A stretch of DNA of 38,008 nt from an uncultured Bacteroidales bacterium (GTDB lineage: Bacteria > Bacteroidota > Bacteroidia > Bacteroidales > WCHB1-69). Shown piece after piece: positions 8,545-17,516 of the stretch. The notes under the pieces are model-generated. The model was not told where the DNA came from. It made no database searches and saw only the letters and a list, made by a program, of their open reading frames with translations. The stretch spans positions 1 through 38,008 of the forward strand of contig CAMVOL010000023.1 of the NCBI GenBank assembly GCA_947169105.1. The letters are read 5' to 3'. The position numbers and the translations under genes are program-made. The first letter of the stretch is position 1. Each line of letters starts with the position of its first letter.

Positions 8545-9447
8545 ATGGGTTTAGACAAATTAGTAAGAAGCAAGGGCTATAAGAATTTTATGGCCAAATT
8601 GTACGGATGGGGTGCATCCGTCGTCATCCTCGGCGCTTTGTTCAAAATTATGCACTATCCGGGCGCAGGTGTCATGCTTTTGTTAGGTATGGGCACTGAA
8701 GCTATCATTTTCTTTATGTCCGCTTTCGAACCCCTCCATGTGGAGTACAATTGGGCACTTGTTTATCCCGAATTGGCCGCCGGTGATGATATGCCGGAAA
8801 CCCCCACCAGCAAGAAGGACAAGAAACTCCCCAAGGGTACTGTTACCCAGCAGCTTGATAATATGTTGGAAGAAGCCAAGATCGGTCCCGAACTGATTGA
8901 AAGCCTCGCCACGGGTATGCGTAACCTTAGCGAAAACGCCAAGAAACTCTCTAGCGCTTCCGATGCTGCCACCGTCACTGATAACTACGTGGGCAATCTG
9001 ACCAAAGCTGCCGAGTCGGTCCGCAACCTTTCCTTGCAATATGACAAGACCGCTTCTTCTTTGGAGAAAGATTCCAACATCTCCGGCCAGTACCTGACCA
9101 ACGTCCAGAAGGCTGCCGCCGCCGTCGCCAACTTGACCAGCATCTATGAGAATACCAGCAAGTCGATGCAGGGTGACACCGGCGCTTACAACGACCAGCT
9201 CAAGAAACTCAACCAGAACCTTGCATCCATCAACTCCATGTACGAGTTGCAGATGAAGAACTCCAAGGATATGCTGGAGAACTACAAGCTCGTTGAGGCC
9301 AACATCACCACCTACGCTAACAATCTCAGCTCCACGCTTGAGAACACCAAGAAGTATAAAGAAGAAATTGATAAGTTGACCAAGAATGTCGCTATGTTGA
9401 GCAGCGTTTACGGCAATATGCTGGCCGCTATGAATATCAACAAATAA
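8545..9447 (+). CDS. gldL: GldL/PorL, inner-membrane stator of the T9SS motor
   Basis: The 300-residue protein has two transmembrane helices near the N terminus (about residues 20-37 and 42-60), with the conserved GALFKIMHYPGAG link between them, and a long, coiled-coil-prone cytoplasmic region from about residue 95 to the end. Glu52 inside the second helix (GMGTEAIIFFMSAFEP) is probably the proton-path glutamate known to be essential in GldL, and Lys34 and His37 are other polar residues in or next to the membrane. GldL forms a pentamer around GldM dimers and converts proton flow into rotation that drives secretion and gliding. Confidence 0.95.
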   Translation: MGLDKLVRSKGYKNFMAKLYGWGASVVILGALFKIMHYPGAGVMLLLGMGTEAIIFFMSAFEPLHVEYNWALVYPELAAGDDMPETPTSKKDKKLPKGTVTQQLDNMLEEAKIGPELIESLATGMRNLSENAKKLSSASDAATVTDNYVGNLTKAAESVRNLSLQYDKTASSLEKDSNISGQYLTNVQKAAAAVANLTSIYENTSKSMQGDTGAYNDQLKKLNQNLASINSMYELQMKNSKDMLENYKLVEANITTYANNLSSTLENTKKYKEEIDKLTKNVAMLSSVYGNMLAAMNINK

Positions 9448-9487
9448 TTCTTATTCGCTTAACCATTAAATCTTTAAATAACTAACT

Positions 9488-11170
9488 ATGGGTGCAAAAA
9501 ACTGTCCGGAAACCCCCCGGCAACAAATGATTGGTATGATGTATTTGGTGCTGACCGCTATGTTGGCACTGAATGTGTCCAAAGATATTTTGGAAGCCTT
9601 CAACGTCGTTGACGACACCTTGGCACAGTCCAACGTCAGCGTGAAGGAAGGCATTGACTTCAAGTATGCAGCATTGGCAAAGGACACCACGGCGAAAGCC
9701 AAGTCCGCTAATGAGAAAGCAACGCAACTCCGCCAGCTGTCTGATGAAATGGTCAAATACATTGAAGATTCCCGTCTTGAACTTATCAAATATGTGGACG
9801 GTGAGAAAAAGGCCATGGAACAGATGAATAATCCTGAAAATAACGGTCGTATTCCCGTCAAGAAAATCGACGGAAAGGACAACTTCGACAAGCCGACCAC
9901 TTTCTATCTGATGATGGATGAAAACGGTCAGCTGCTCAAAGGTGAAGACAATCCGAACTGCCGCGCTTCTGTCATGCGCAAGAAAATCAATGATTACAAG
10001 GCCGCTATTCTGGCTCTTCTGCCCGATTCTTCCAATGTGGAAAAGGAACGTAAGCAGTTTGTCTCTGACAACCTCGGTCTTAGAGTTGATGATGAATATG
10101 TGAAAGGCAATGGCGACAAAGGCACTGAAAGCTGGGAACGCCACAACTTCAATCACCTGATTTGCGCAGGTACCGTCATTCTTCTCAGCAAGGTTATCGG
10201 TGAAGTGCGTAATGCAGAAACCCTCGTTCTGGACGAACTGACCAAAGGTATCGACGCTAACGACTTCAAATTCGATGCCGTTACCGGTCGTGCCATCCCG
10301 AAATCACAGATTGTGTTCTCCGGTTCAAGCTACGAATCCGACATTATCGTTGCCGCCTTCAATTCCTCCGCTGATTTGGAAGTTTACTACAAGATTGGTG
10401 CTGACACGCTTACTGAGGACGAAATCGGCTCTGCTGAACACCTCGTCGGTGCTGGCGGTATTGCCAAACTGCAGATTCCTGCCGGTGGCGTTGGCGACCA
10501 CAAGTTTGCCGGTTTGATTAAGGTGAAATCTCCCGACGGATACAAATATTATGGTTTCAAAGATACCTACAGCGTCATCGCCCCGTCAGCTACTGTTGCT
10601 GCCGACAAGATGAATGTGCTTTACGCAGGTATTCCGAACCCTGTCTCTATCGGTGGTTCCGTGGATGTGAAGAGACTTTCCGTCTCCTTCCCCGGTTGCA
10701 CGATGAAAGCTACAGGTGATGGTCACTATGATGTCACGGTGCCCGCTAACCTTATCGGTAAGAAAGTGACCGCTACGGTCACCGCTCGTGACGGTAACTC
10801 TTCTAAGGCAATGGGTTCCGCTGAATTCCGTGTCAAGAAAGTTCCGGATCCGACTTCCTACCTCGGCGCCAACATCTGGGGTGGCAAGCGCAGCAAGAGC
10901 GAGCTTCTCGCCAACCCGTTCATCTCTGCACGTATGGGTGAGGACTTCGCCTACGACTTGAAATGGACCATCAACTCCTATCGTCTGACCGTTATCTCCA
11001 AAGGTATCGAAGGAGCCCCGAAGGCTTGCTCCGGCGGCCAGTTCGACGGTAGTGTAACTTCCGCAATTCAGAGCGCAAGCACTGGAACGGTGTTGGTGTT
11101 CTCCGACATCAAGGCCACTTCCATCGCTGGACAGCGCACGTTACGGGATATTACCATCCGTATCAAATAA
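9488..11170 (+). CDS. gldM: GldM/PorM, periplasm-spanning rotor of the T9SS motor
   Basis: The opening GAKNCPETPRQQMIGMMYLVLTAMLALNVSKDIL is the single transmembrane helix of GldM (broken here only by my quoting: helix about residues 15-33), followed by the periplasmic helical domain and several beta domains (YAGIPNPVSIGG near 380 marks one of them). GldM dimers reach through the periplasm and contact the GldK-GldN ring. The 560 residues are somewhat longer than the roughly 515 of the Flavobacterium johnsoniae and Porphyromonas gingivalis proteins. It starts 40 nt after gldL and ends 18 nt before gldN. Confidence 0.94.
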   Translation: MGAKNCPETPRQQMIGMMYLVLTAMLALNVSKDILEAFNVVDDTLAQSNVSVKEGIDFKYAALAKDTTAKAKSANEKATQLRQLSDEMVKYIEDSRLELIKYVDGEKKAMEQMNNPENNGRIPVKKIDGKDNFDKPTTFYLMMDENGQLLKGEDNPNCRASVMRKKINDYKAAILALLPDSSNVEKERKQFVSDNLGLRVDDEYVKGNGDKGTESWERHNFNHLICAGTVILLSKVIGEVRNAETLVLDELTKGIDANDFKFDAVTGRAIPKSQIVFSGSSYESDIIVAAFNSSADLEVYYKIGADTLTEDEIGSAEHLVGAGGIAKLQIPAGGVGDHKFAGLIKVKSPDGYKYYGFKDTYSVIAPSATVAADKMNVLYAGIPNPVSIGGSVDVKRLSVSFPGCTMKATGDGHYDVTVPANLIGKKVTATVTARDGNSSKAMGSAEFRVKKVPDPTSYLGANIWGGKRSKSELLANPFISARMGEDFAYDLKWTINSYRLTVISKGIEGAPKACSGGQFDGSVTSAIQSASTGTVLVFSDIKATSIAGQRTLRDITIRIK

Positions 11171-11188
11171 TTTGAAAATCTTATTGTT

Positions 11189-12127
11189 ATGAAAAAAATT
11201 GCTTTGTCCGTTTTTGCTTTCTGCCTTGGTTTCCTTGCTTTCGCACAGGAAGACACGACAGGTAGCACGATGAACCAGCCGGTTCGCAAGCCCCTTGAGT
11301 TCGCTTGGGAGCAGACCGAAGTGGGCGATTTCTCCGACCCTGTGCCGTATGTCTATCAGCGTAATGCTGATGTGATGTACTATCACACCATCTGGAGAAC
11401 TATCGACCTTCGCGAAAAAATGAACCATCCTCTCTATTTCCCGCAGGATGTGCGTGGCACATGGCGTTGTATGGCGCAGGTGATTTTCGATGCATTGGAT
11501 GTCAAAAATCCGGAGCATACCGAAGGCGTGCTGCCCATCTATTCGGATGAGTTCTGCACCATGCCGATGAGCCGCGAGGACGTGAAGGCTAGCTTGGTCG
11601 AGCTGAAACGTACCGAGCAGATTGACCCCGAAACTTTCGAGGTAATCGGCGAACTTGAGTACGAAGAGGAATTCACTGCCCGTCAGGTGCTCCTGTATCG
11701 TGTGAAGGAAATTTGGTTTTTTGATAAGAAACGTTCCCTCCTTGAGGTGCGTATCCTTGAGATCGAACCGATGATTGAATACGAGAAGGAGACCAATAGC
11801 GGCGAACCGCAGCCAGGTCAGGAAGAGGAAGAGAGCGTTGGTGCCATCAAGTCCAAAAAACGTGTTGGCTACATCATGTACGACGAACTCCGTCCCTACC
11901 TTGCACAGCAGGAGGTCTATAACCAGAAGAACAACGCCCAGCGTATCTCTCTGGATGACCTGATGACTTGGAAGCGCGAATTCTCCAGCTACATCTATCA
12001 GGAACAGAACGTCTATAATGACCGTGAAATCCAGCAGTACATCACCAATGCGCGTGACCAGCGTCTGGAGTCTGATAGAATCACCGAGAAAATCCGGAAG
12101 TTCGAACACGACCTCTGGGAATTCTAA
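11189..12127 (+). CDS. gldN: GldN/PorN, T9SS periplasmic ring protein
   Basis: A signal peptide (ALSVFAFCLGFLAFAQ) is followed by the GldN-typical region with MYYHTIWRTIDLREKMNHP, YSDEFCTMPMSRE, RVKEIWFFDKKRS and VGYIMYDELRPYLA. GldN/PorN binds GldK/PorK to form the ring. Length (312) is normal; a Glu-rich stretch (QPGQEEEESVGAIKSKK, near residues 210-227) looks like a flexible linker. It is the last gene of the operon, ending 30 nt before a strong terminator. Confidence 0.94.
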   Translation: MKKIALSVFAFCLGFLAFAQEDTTGSTMNQPVRKPLEFAWEQTEVGDFSDPVPYVYQRNADVMYYHTIWRTIDLREKMNHPLYFPQDVRGTWRCMAQVIFDALDVKNPEHTEGVLPIYSDEFCTMPMSREDVKASLVELKRTEQIDPETFEVIGELEYEEEFTARQVLLYRVKEIWFFDKKRSLLEVRILEIEPMIEYEKETNSGEPQPGQEEEESVGAIKSKKRVGYIMYDELRPYLAQQEVYNQKNNAQRISLDDLMTWKREFSSYIYQEQNVYNDREIQQYITNARDQRLESDRITEKIRKFEHDLWEF

Positions 12128-12157
12128 TTTGAAACCAATTTTTTTCATAACAACAAC

Positions 12158-12189
12158 GGGGATTTCGATGAGAAATCCCCTCTTTTTTT
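12158..12189 (+). terminator. rho-independent terminator of the T9SS operon
   Basis: A perfect 9-bp stem (GGGGATTTC with GAAATCCCC) encloses a 5-nt loop and is followed directly by TCTTTTTTT. It separates gldN from lepA. Confidence 0.93.
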
Positions 12190-12202
12190 GCGAAAATTTC
12201 CG

Positions 12203-12210
12203 TAATTTTG
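12203..12210 (+). promoter_or_regulatory. -7 box of the lepA promoter
   Basis: TAATTTTG fits the TAnnTTTG box and lies between the terminator and lepA. Only 7 nt separate it from the lepA ATG, so the transcript would begin at or within a few bases of the start codon. No good -33 TTTG is visible at the usual distance. Confidence 0.55.
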
Positions 12211-12217
12211 CCGCCAA

Positions 12218-14005
12218 ATGAAACATATCCGAAATTTTTGCATTATTGCCCATATTGACCACGGTAAGAGTACGTTAGCTGACCGTATGCTTCAGTTTAC
12301 CGGTACAGTTGACGAGCGTGAATTCCAAGATCAAGTGCTGGACGATATGGCACTCGAACGTGAGCGCGGCATCACTATCAAAAGCCACGCCATCCAGATG
12401 AACTACAAGTATAAGGGAGAGGATTATGTCCTGAACTTGATTGACACCCCCGGTCATGTGGACTTCTCATACGAGGTTTCGCGTTCCATTACGGCTTGTG
12501 AAGGGGCACTCCTTCTTGTGGATGCTACCCAAGGCGTTCAGGCACAGACGATTTCAAACCTCTATCTTGCCATAGACAATAATCTGGAAATTATTCCCGT
12601 GCTGAACAAGATGGATATGCCTGCCGCTATGCCAGCGGAGGTAAAGGACCAGATTGTGGATCTTATCGGTTGTGATGAGAGTGAGATTATTGAGGCCAGC
12701 GGCAAAACCGGCTTGGGTGTGGAGGAACTTCTGGCGGCCATCATTGAGCGCATTCCAGCCCCGAAAGGGGATCCCGATGCACCCCTCCAAGCTTTGATTT
12801 TTGACTCCGTTTTCAATTCATACCGAGGAATCATCTCCTATTTCCGTATCTTCAACGGCACATTGAAAACCAATGATTTTGTGAAGTTTATGGCTACGGG
12901 CAAAGAGTATAATGCCGATGAAATCGGGGTGCTTCGGATGCATCAGGAACCGCGGCAGGTGATGAAAGCGGGTGATGTCGGCTACATTATCTCCGGTATC
13001 AAGACCTCAAAAGAGGTGCGTGTGGGTGATACGGTCACGCACGTAGAACGCCCCTGTTCCGAGGCGGTTGCGGGTTTTCAGGAGGTGAAGCCGATGCTGT
13101 TTGCCGGTGTCTATCCCACTGAAGCAGACCAGTACGAGGAACTCCGTGCCTCCCTTGAAAAGCTACAACTGAACGATGCCTCCCTCACTTTTGTGCCGGA
13201 GTCTTCGGCGGCTCTGGGCTTTGGCTTCCGCTGCGGCTTCCTTGGACTTCTGCACATGGAAATTGTGCAGGAACGTCTTGACCGTGAATTCAATATGGAC
13301 GTGATTGCTACGGTGCCGAACGTGTCGTACAACCTCTATACCACCAAAGGGGAATTGATGGAGGTGCATAACCCGTCGGGAATGCCCTCTCCCACGATGA
13401 TTGACCATATTGAGGAACCATACATCCGGGCACAGATCATCAGCAAGGCCGACTATATCGGGCCGATTATCAAGCTGTGTCTGGACAAACGCGGCACGTT
13501 GCTGAATCAGGTCTATATCGCTTCCAACCGCGTGGAACTCACCTTCGATTTGCCGTTGGGTGAGATCGTGTTCGATTTTTACGATAAGTTGAAGAGCATC
13601 TCCAAAGGTTATGCCTCTTTCGACTACCATATTTCTGGTTACAAGCCGGCACAGCTGGTAAAACTTGATATCCTGTTGAACGGTGACTCGGTCGATGCGT
13701 TGTCATCCCTGACCCATTTCGACAATGCCTATCCCTTCGGACGGAAGATTTGTGAAAAACTGAAGGAGCTGATTCCGCGCCAGCAGTTCGACATCGCCGT
13801 GCAAGCGGCCATCGGCACGAAAATCATCGCCCGTGAGACCATTAAGGCCGTCCGCAAGGACGTGACTGCCAAGTGCTACGGCGGTGATATCACCCGTAAA
13901 CGCAAGCTTTTGGAAAAGCAGAAGGAGGGTAAGAAACGGATGCGCCAGATCGGTACGGTGCAAGTGCCGCAGTCGGCGTTCCTTGCGGTCCTCAAGTTGG
14001 ATTAA
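12218..14005 (+). CDS. lepA: elongation factor 4 (LepA), ribosome-associated GTPase
   Basis: The 595-residue protein is full length. The N terminus ([19 protein letters not shown]-loop residues 11-19) fixes the start at ATG 12218; [18 protein letters not shown] and NKMDMP supply the other GTPase motifs. The C terminus carries the EF4-specific domain ([20 protein letters not shown] and [13 protein letters not shown]). EF4 acts in translation elongation or ribosome biogenesis, especially under stress. It is probably a single-gene unit between the T9SS terminator and convergent genes on the other strand, with which it shares the bases of its stop codon. Confidence 0.97.
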   Translation: MKHIRNFCIIAHIDHGKSTLADRMLQFTGTVDEREFQDQVLDDMALERERGITIKSHAIQMNYKYKGEDYVLNLIDTPGHVDFSYEVSRSITACEGALLLVDATQGVQAQTISNLYLAIDNNLEIIPVLNKMDMPAAMPAEVKDQIVDLIGCDESEIIEASGKTGLGVEELLAAIIERIPAPKGDPDAPLQALIFDSVFNSYRGIISYFRIFNGTLKTNDFVKFMATGKEYNADEIGVLRMHQEPRQVMKAGDVGYIISGIKTSKEVRVGDTVTHVERPCSEAVAGFQEVKPMLFAGVYPTEADQYEELRASLEKLQLNDASLTFVPESSAALGFGFRCGFLGLLHMEIVQERLDREFNMDVIATVPNVSYNLYTTKGELMEVHNPSGMPSPTMIDHIEEPYIRAQIISKADYIGPIIKLCLDKRGTLLNQVYIASNRVELTFDLPLGEIVFDFYDKLKSISKGYASFDYHISGYKPAQLVKLDILLNGDSVDALSSLTHFDNAYPFGRKICEKLKELIPRQQFDIAVQAAIGTKIIARETIKAVRKDVTAKCYGGDITRKRKLLEKQKEGKKRMRQIGTVQVPQSAFLAVLKLD

Positions 14006-15270
14006 TCCTGATTTTTGATGTTGCTTCGGCACTTCTCCCACGCATTGACAAATGCGTTGTAGAAAAGGTCGCCGATGAGGTTGTACCCTTTGACAGTGAA
14101 GTGGACACGGTCGTACTGGGCATATTTGGCGATGCGCCACTTGTCCATGGAGCGGAGGCCGCCCATGATGTCGAACTGATCCCACACCGCGCCGCCCGTC
14201 TCGGCAGCCAAGCGGTAGAAGACATCCCGCGCCAGCTCGCCGTTGTGGTTCACGGAGTATTTCTTTTTGACCTTCTTGTAACTGTCATTGTTGGTCAGGA
14301 AGATGAAGGCGCAGTCGGGACTGACGGTTCGGATGCGGCGCACCAATTCCAAGTAGTTGTTTTTGAAAGCGACGGTGTCAAAGCCCGCCGCGGCCGCGTC
14401 GTTGATGCCGATCCCGAAGATGACGAGGTCGGGCCGGATGAGCTGCAAATCCTCCTCGAAGTTCTTGCACTTGAGGTAGGAGCTCACCTGCGCCCCGTTC
14501 ACACCGATGGAGTGGAAGGTGAGCCCAGGTGAGTCGTCGTCCAACAGGATGCCCGTCAAAGTAAATGTGGTATTATCGTAGTTGTTGATTTTCAATAAGA
14601 AAGAATCTGCCATTGTCGGTACATCATAGATGTAGCGGCGTGTGTTGGTGTCGATTTCGCTCGGAAAATATTCGTCTTCCCCGATGACGAGCGAGGGCAC
14701 CACCCGCACGTCGTAGTCGAGCGCCCACGTGCTGTCGGGATAGCCCAGCAGGATGATGCGACTGGTGGGAAACGACAGGTCCGGGGTGTTGAGGCGGATT
14801 TTGATTTCTGCCGTAGTGTCGGAGGTATAGACAGCGATGCCCGTCACGCCAAGCGGACGGTCAATATCCTTGTAAACGTTGCGGATGAGCGAGAAGGTGA
14901 CGTTCTTGCTGACGCGATAGTCGGCGGGGTTGTTGCACTTCGGGGCGACGGAATAGGGAAAGATCATCCCTCGGCGGGCAATACGGTCGGGGAAGTCGTT
15001 GAGCAGGTTGCGGCGGATGCGGTGCGACATCGTGCCCGCCTGCACATGCGACCCACCGATGTGCATGATGTTGACATTTCCCTTACCGGTTTTGATAACC
15101 TCGTCCATCTTCTGGAAGAACGACGGCAATTCCGATGTTGCGGGGTCGAATGCGAGCGTGTCATTTTCATAACGTACGAATGGGAGCGTGTCCACCGGCA
15201 CGGGGGATTGGGCTGCGGCGGTCAGACCGAGTATGGTCAGGATTGTTGCTATGAGATGTTTTAGTTTCAT
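14002..15270 (-). CDS. secreted SGNH/GDSL-type hydrolase
   Basis: The 422-residue protein has a signal peptide ([16 protein letters not shown]) and the SGNH blocks in divergent form: block [12 protein letters not shown] (candidate nucleophile Ser74), block II GVNGA (about 257-260), block [10 protein letters not shown] (Asn290) and block V YDRVHF (Asp387, His390). An inserted beta-sandwich-like region separates blocks I and II. It is likely a periplasmic esterase acting on an O-acyl group of a glycan or peptidoglycan; the substrate cannot be read. Such pairs often sit beside an MBOAT O-acyltransferase, which is absent here. It is the last gene of a four-gene operon, 38 nt after the previous gene; its TAA overlaps the lepA stop on the other strand. 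Confidence 0.82.
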   Translation of the reverse strand: MKLKHLIATILTILGLTAAAQSPVPVDTLPFVRYENDTLAFDPATSELPSFFQKMDEVIKTGKGNVNIMHIGGSHVQAGTMSHRIRRNLLNDFPDRIARRGMIFPYSVAPKCNNPADYRVSKNVTFSLIRNVYKDIDRPLGVTGIAVYTSDTTAEIKIRLNTPDLSFPTSRIILLGYPDSTWALDYDVRVVPSLVIGEDEYFPSEIDTNTRRYIYDVPTMADSFLLKINNYDNTTFTLTGILLDDDSPGLTFHSIGVNGAQVSSYLKCKNFEEDLQLIRPDLVIFGIGINDAAAAGFDTVAFKNNYLELVRRIRTVSPDCAFIFLTNNDSYKKVKKKYSVNHNGELARDVFYRLAAETGGAVWDQFDIMGGLRSMDKWRIAKYAQYDRVHFTVKGYNLIGDLFYNAFVNAWEKCRSNIKNQD

Positions 15271-15283
15271 TGGTTTTACTACG

Positions 15284-15297
15284 GGGACTTACGTCCC
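15284..15297. repeat. small intercistronic palindrome
   Basis: GGGAC-TTAC-GTCCC lies in the 38-nt gap between the two SGNH genes. It has no T tract in either direction, so a terminator is unlikely; it may be an RNA-stability hairpin or a trace of a dispersed repeat. Confidence 0.35.
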
Positions 15298-15308
15298 TCG
15301 CTGCTTCA

Positions 15309-16709
15309 TCATGGGGTAGCCGTTTGTTTGTCCACAGTATAGTAGTCGTAGATGGTGGCGAAGGCATCCACGAGGTAGTTGCCGATTTTGGTCGCGCCAG
15401 CGGGGGAGAAGTGCACGTAGTCGGCACCGGCTAACCCGTTGTTGGTCCAGCGGATGATGGAGCCGTCGCCGCCCATCACTTCGTAAATGTTCCAGAAAGC
15501 GGCCCCGTTGGCCAAGGCCTCACGTTTCAGCGCCTCCACCATATAGCTGATGAGCGGATAGCTGCGTAACTCGCCATCTACTTTTGTCGCCATGTCGGCG
15601 GGGCCGATGAACAGGATGGGGGTGTCGGGATAGATCGACTTCAGATAGCGGATCTGCCGTCCGACCTCCTTGGCGTAGTAGTCCACGCCAGCCTTGCCCG
15701 ACATGCCCGGCATGGCGTTGCCGCCGTATTGCAGCACCAGCATCCCGACGTTGGTGCGATGGTAGCTCTGCTGGAGGAGCGAAGTGCCCATCTTGGTGAA
15801 GATGGTGCCGGCGCATCCGCGCATCGGGACGTTGTCCACCGCCACACCGCTGCCATTATCAACCATCACGCCGTAGAGGTCGGCGGTGCCGGAAAAGTGG
15901 AGGTTGAAGGCGGAAGTGGTGGCGGGCAGGTACCATTCCAGAATCTTGAAACCGGTGGAACTATCGGCCTGCAAAGTGTCGGCATATTCCGAATTCTTGT
16001 CCGTTAGTGTGGCGGTAAATCCTCCGTTACGGTCGTTGAGCAGCAGCCTTACGTGGCTGGCGCGGGTGCGGGAGAACCCGCAGGTGCCGCCGCCATACAC
16101 CCGGTAGTACTTGCCCATGATTCCGTAACCGTTGGCATCGCGCTCGCCGATACCGTAGGAGGTAAAGGCGGTGAAACTCTCTGTGGCCCACTGCGATACC
16201 GTCGAAGTCGGCACGGTCTGCACGATGGGGAGCAGCCCCGGTCCGCCGCCGCCAAACTTGCTCTGGAAGAAGCTGCGGAGGTTGCTGCTGATGCGGTCCA
16301 ACTCAATCTGGCTGTCGCCATAGTGCACCACACGCACCGTCTGTCCCTGTGACTTCGCTTTGGCTGCCTTCTCGAAGAAAGCATTGAAATAGCTATAGTC
16401 ATCGTTGGGTAGATAGATGCGCGATATGTGCGTGTTGATGATTTCGCGGTAAAGGTTGAGCGAGTCCTCACGGTCCTTCATCTCCTGCTCCCGTTGCGCG
16501 ATGAGCGCCTCCATCGTGGCAATGGAATCTTGGATTTCCTGCTCCGTACGGGTGTTGGCGCTGGAGTTGCGCGTCAGCACCTTCTCCAACGTGGGAAACC
16601 GAAGATGGAATTCGCCGATGTCAATGCCGTCCTGCGGGAAAAAGTAGCAACCGACCCCCAAAAGGAGGATGGCAGCGAAGATGAACAGAACGGTCTTGTA
16701 GATTTTCAT
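15309..16709 (-). CDS. membrane-anchored SGNH hydrolase with N-terminal coiled coil
   Basis: The 466-residue protein begins with a membrane anchor (VLFIFAAILLLGVGCYFF), a Glu/Gln-rich coiled-coil segment at about residues 54-92, then an SGNH domain: VVHYGDSQIELDRI (candidate Ser133), LQYGGNAMPG (block III) and DYVHFSPAGA (Asp430, His433). Unlike its neighbour it keeps the classical GDS motif. The GDSQIE form with a beta insertion is seen in Bacteroidota esterase-like proteins next to acyltransferases; this is recall, not a search result. It starts 3 nt after the steroid-reductase-family gene, so translation is likely coupled. Probable role: periplasmic glycan or lipid esterase, or an acyltransferase-partner protein. 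Confidence 0.82.
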   Translation of the reverse strand: MKIYKTVLFIFAAILLLGVGCYFFPQDGIDIGEFHLRFPTLEKVLTRNSSANTRTEQEIQDSIATMEALIAQREQEMKDREDSLNLYREIINTHISRIYLPNDDYSYFNAFFEKAAKAKSQGQTVRVVHYGDSQIELDRISSNLRSFFQSKFGGGGPGLLPIVQTVPTSTVSQWATESFTAFTSYGIGERDANGYGIMGKYYRVYGGGTCGFSRTRASHVRLLLNDRNGGFTATLTDKNSEYADTLQADSSTGFKILEWYLPATTSAFNLHFSGTADLYGVMVDNGSGVAVDNVPMRGCAGTIFTKMGTSLLQQSYHRTNVGMLVLQYGGNAMPGMSGKAGVDYYAKEVGRQIRYLKSIYPDTPILFIGPADMATKVDGELRSYPLISYMVEALKREALANGAAFWNIYEVMGGDGSIIRWTNNGLAGADYVHFSPAGATKIGNYLVDAFATIYDYYTVDKQTATP

Positions 16710-16712
16710 AGC

Positions 16713-17516
16713 CTAGTAAATGAAGGGGATGACCTTGTAGCGGTTCAGTTTCGTAAAATCCTCACCAAAGAACTGGGTATAACGCTCGTAAACTGATTTT
16801 GCCCGAGGCACGATATTGGCCAGCGTCCACAGCACGAATACGAGTCCGGAGACAGACCATGTGAGAATGGCAAATCCGACCCATTCCAGCACCTCGCCAA
16901 AATAGTTGGCGGAGTTTATTTTATCAAACAGAAACCCTGTAGGAAGGTAATAGTTGTTGTCTCTCTTGTCTTTGCGCAAGCGGCGTATGATGATGTCGGA
17001 CTGCATATTGATGACCATTCCTGTGAAGAAAAGCACAGTCCCGATGATGAACTGCGGCGACCAGAACCAGCTGAGCGTATATTGCTCCGGCGAAACATAA
17101 AAAAGCCATCCGCCCTGCATATAGGCATTGATGGCGTTGAAGAAGAACCCCGTGAAGATGATGGAAAGTGGCATCTTGCTGGTGCCTCGCATTTTTGCAG
17201 GAAAGACAAAAGAACGCTGTAGATAGTGGAGCTCGAAAAAGACAAAGATAGTCATCGTGACCCACGGGAACGTTTCCGCGGTGTAGGGTGCACCGTCAAC
17301 CATTGCTCTGATATAGAAGGCGAGCATCAGAAGAAAAACGGGTGCCTCCATCATCATCCAGCCCCAGTTGCTGCGGATGGATGCTCCCCAGCGGTTGTTG
17401 TAGGTCATTCCGTAGGCCACGGTGACGAATTGCAGCAACGTGAACACGATGGCTGACATAATCGTCATTCCGATAAGGAAATAGGTATAAAAATCGCCGA
17501 ATAAAAAATCAATCAT
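16713..17516 (-). CDS. steroid 5-alpha-reductase (SRD5A) family membrane enzyme
   Basis: The 267-residue, multi-helix membrane protein carries the signature blocks of the SRD5A family: WMMMEAPVF (Glu57, matching the catalytic Glu of human SRD5A2), ELHYLQRSFVFP (Tyr98, matching the active-site Tyr in HYxxRxFVY), GMVINMQSDIIIRRLR, NSANYFGEVLEWVGFA and the C-terminal KLNRYKVIPFIY. Members use NADPH to reduce a conjugated C=C bond in steroids, polyprenols or fatty acyl chains. Homologues in gut Bacteroides have been linked to bile-acid and steroid-hormone reduction, so 3-oxo-4-ene steroids are a possible substrate, but the operon partners (GT2 and SGNH enzymes) would fit a lipid carrier or glycolipid better. 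Its start overlaps the GT2 stop by 8 nt (17509-17516). Confidence 0.88.
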   Translation of the reverse strand: MIDFLFGDFYTYFLIGMTIMSAIVFTLLQFVTVAYGMTYNNRWGASIRSNWGWMMMEAPVFLLMLAFYIRAMVDGAPYTAETFPWVTMTIFVFFELHYLQRSFVFPAKMRGTSKMPLSIIFTGFFFNAINAYMQGGWLFYVSPEQYTLSWFWSPQFIIGTVLFFTGMVINMQSDIIIRRLRKDKRDNNYYLPTGFLFDKINSANYFGEVLEWVGFAILTWSVSGLVFVLWTLANIVPRAKSVYERYTQFFGEDFTKLNRYKVIPFIY

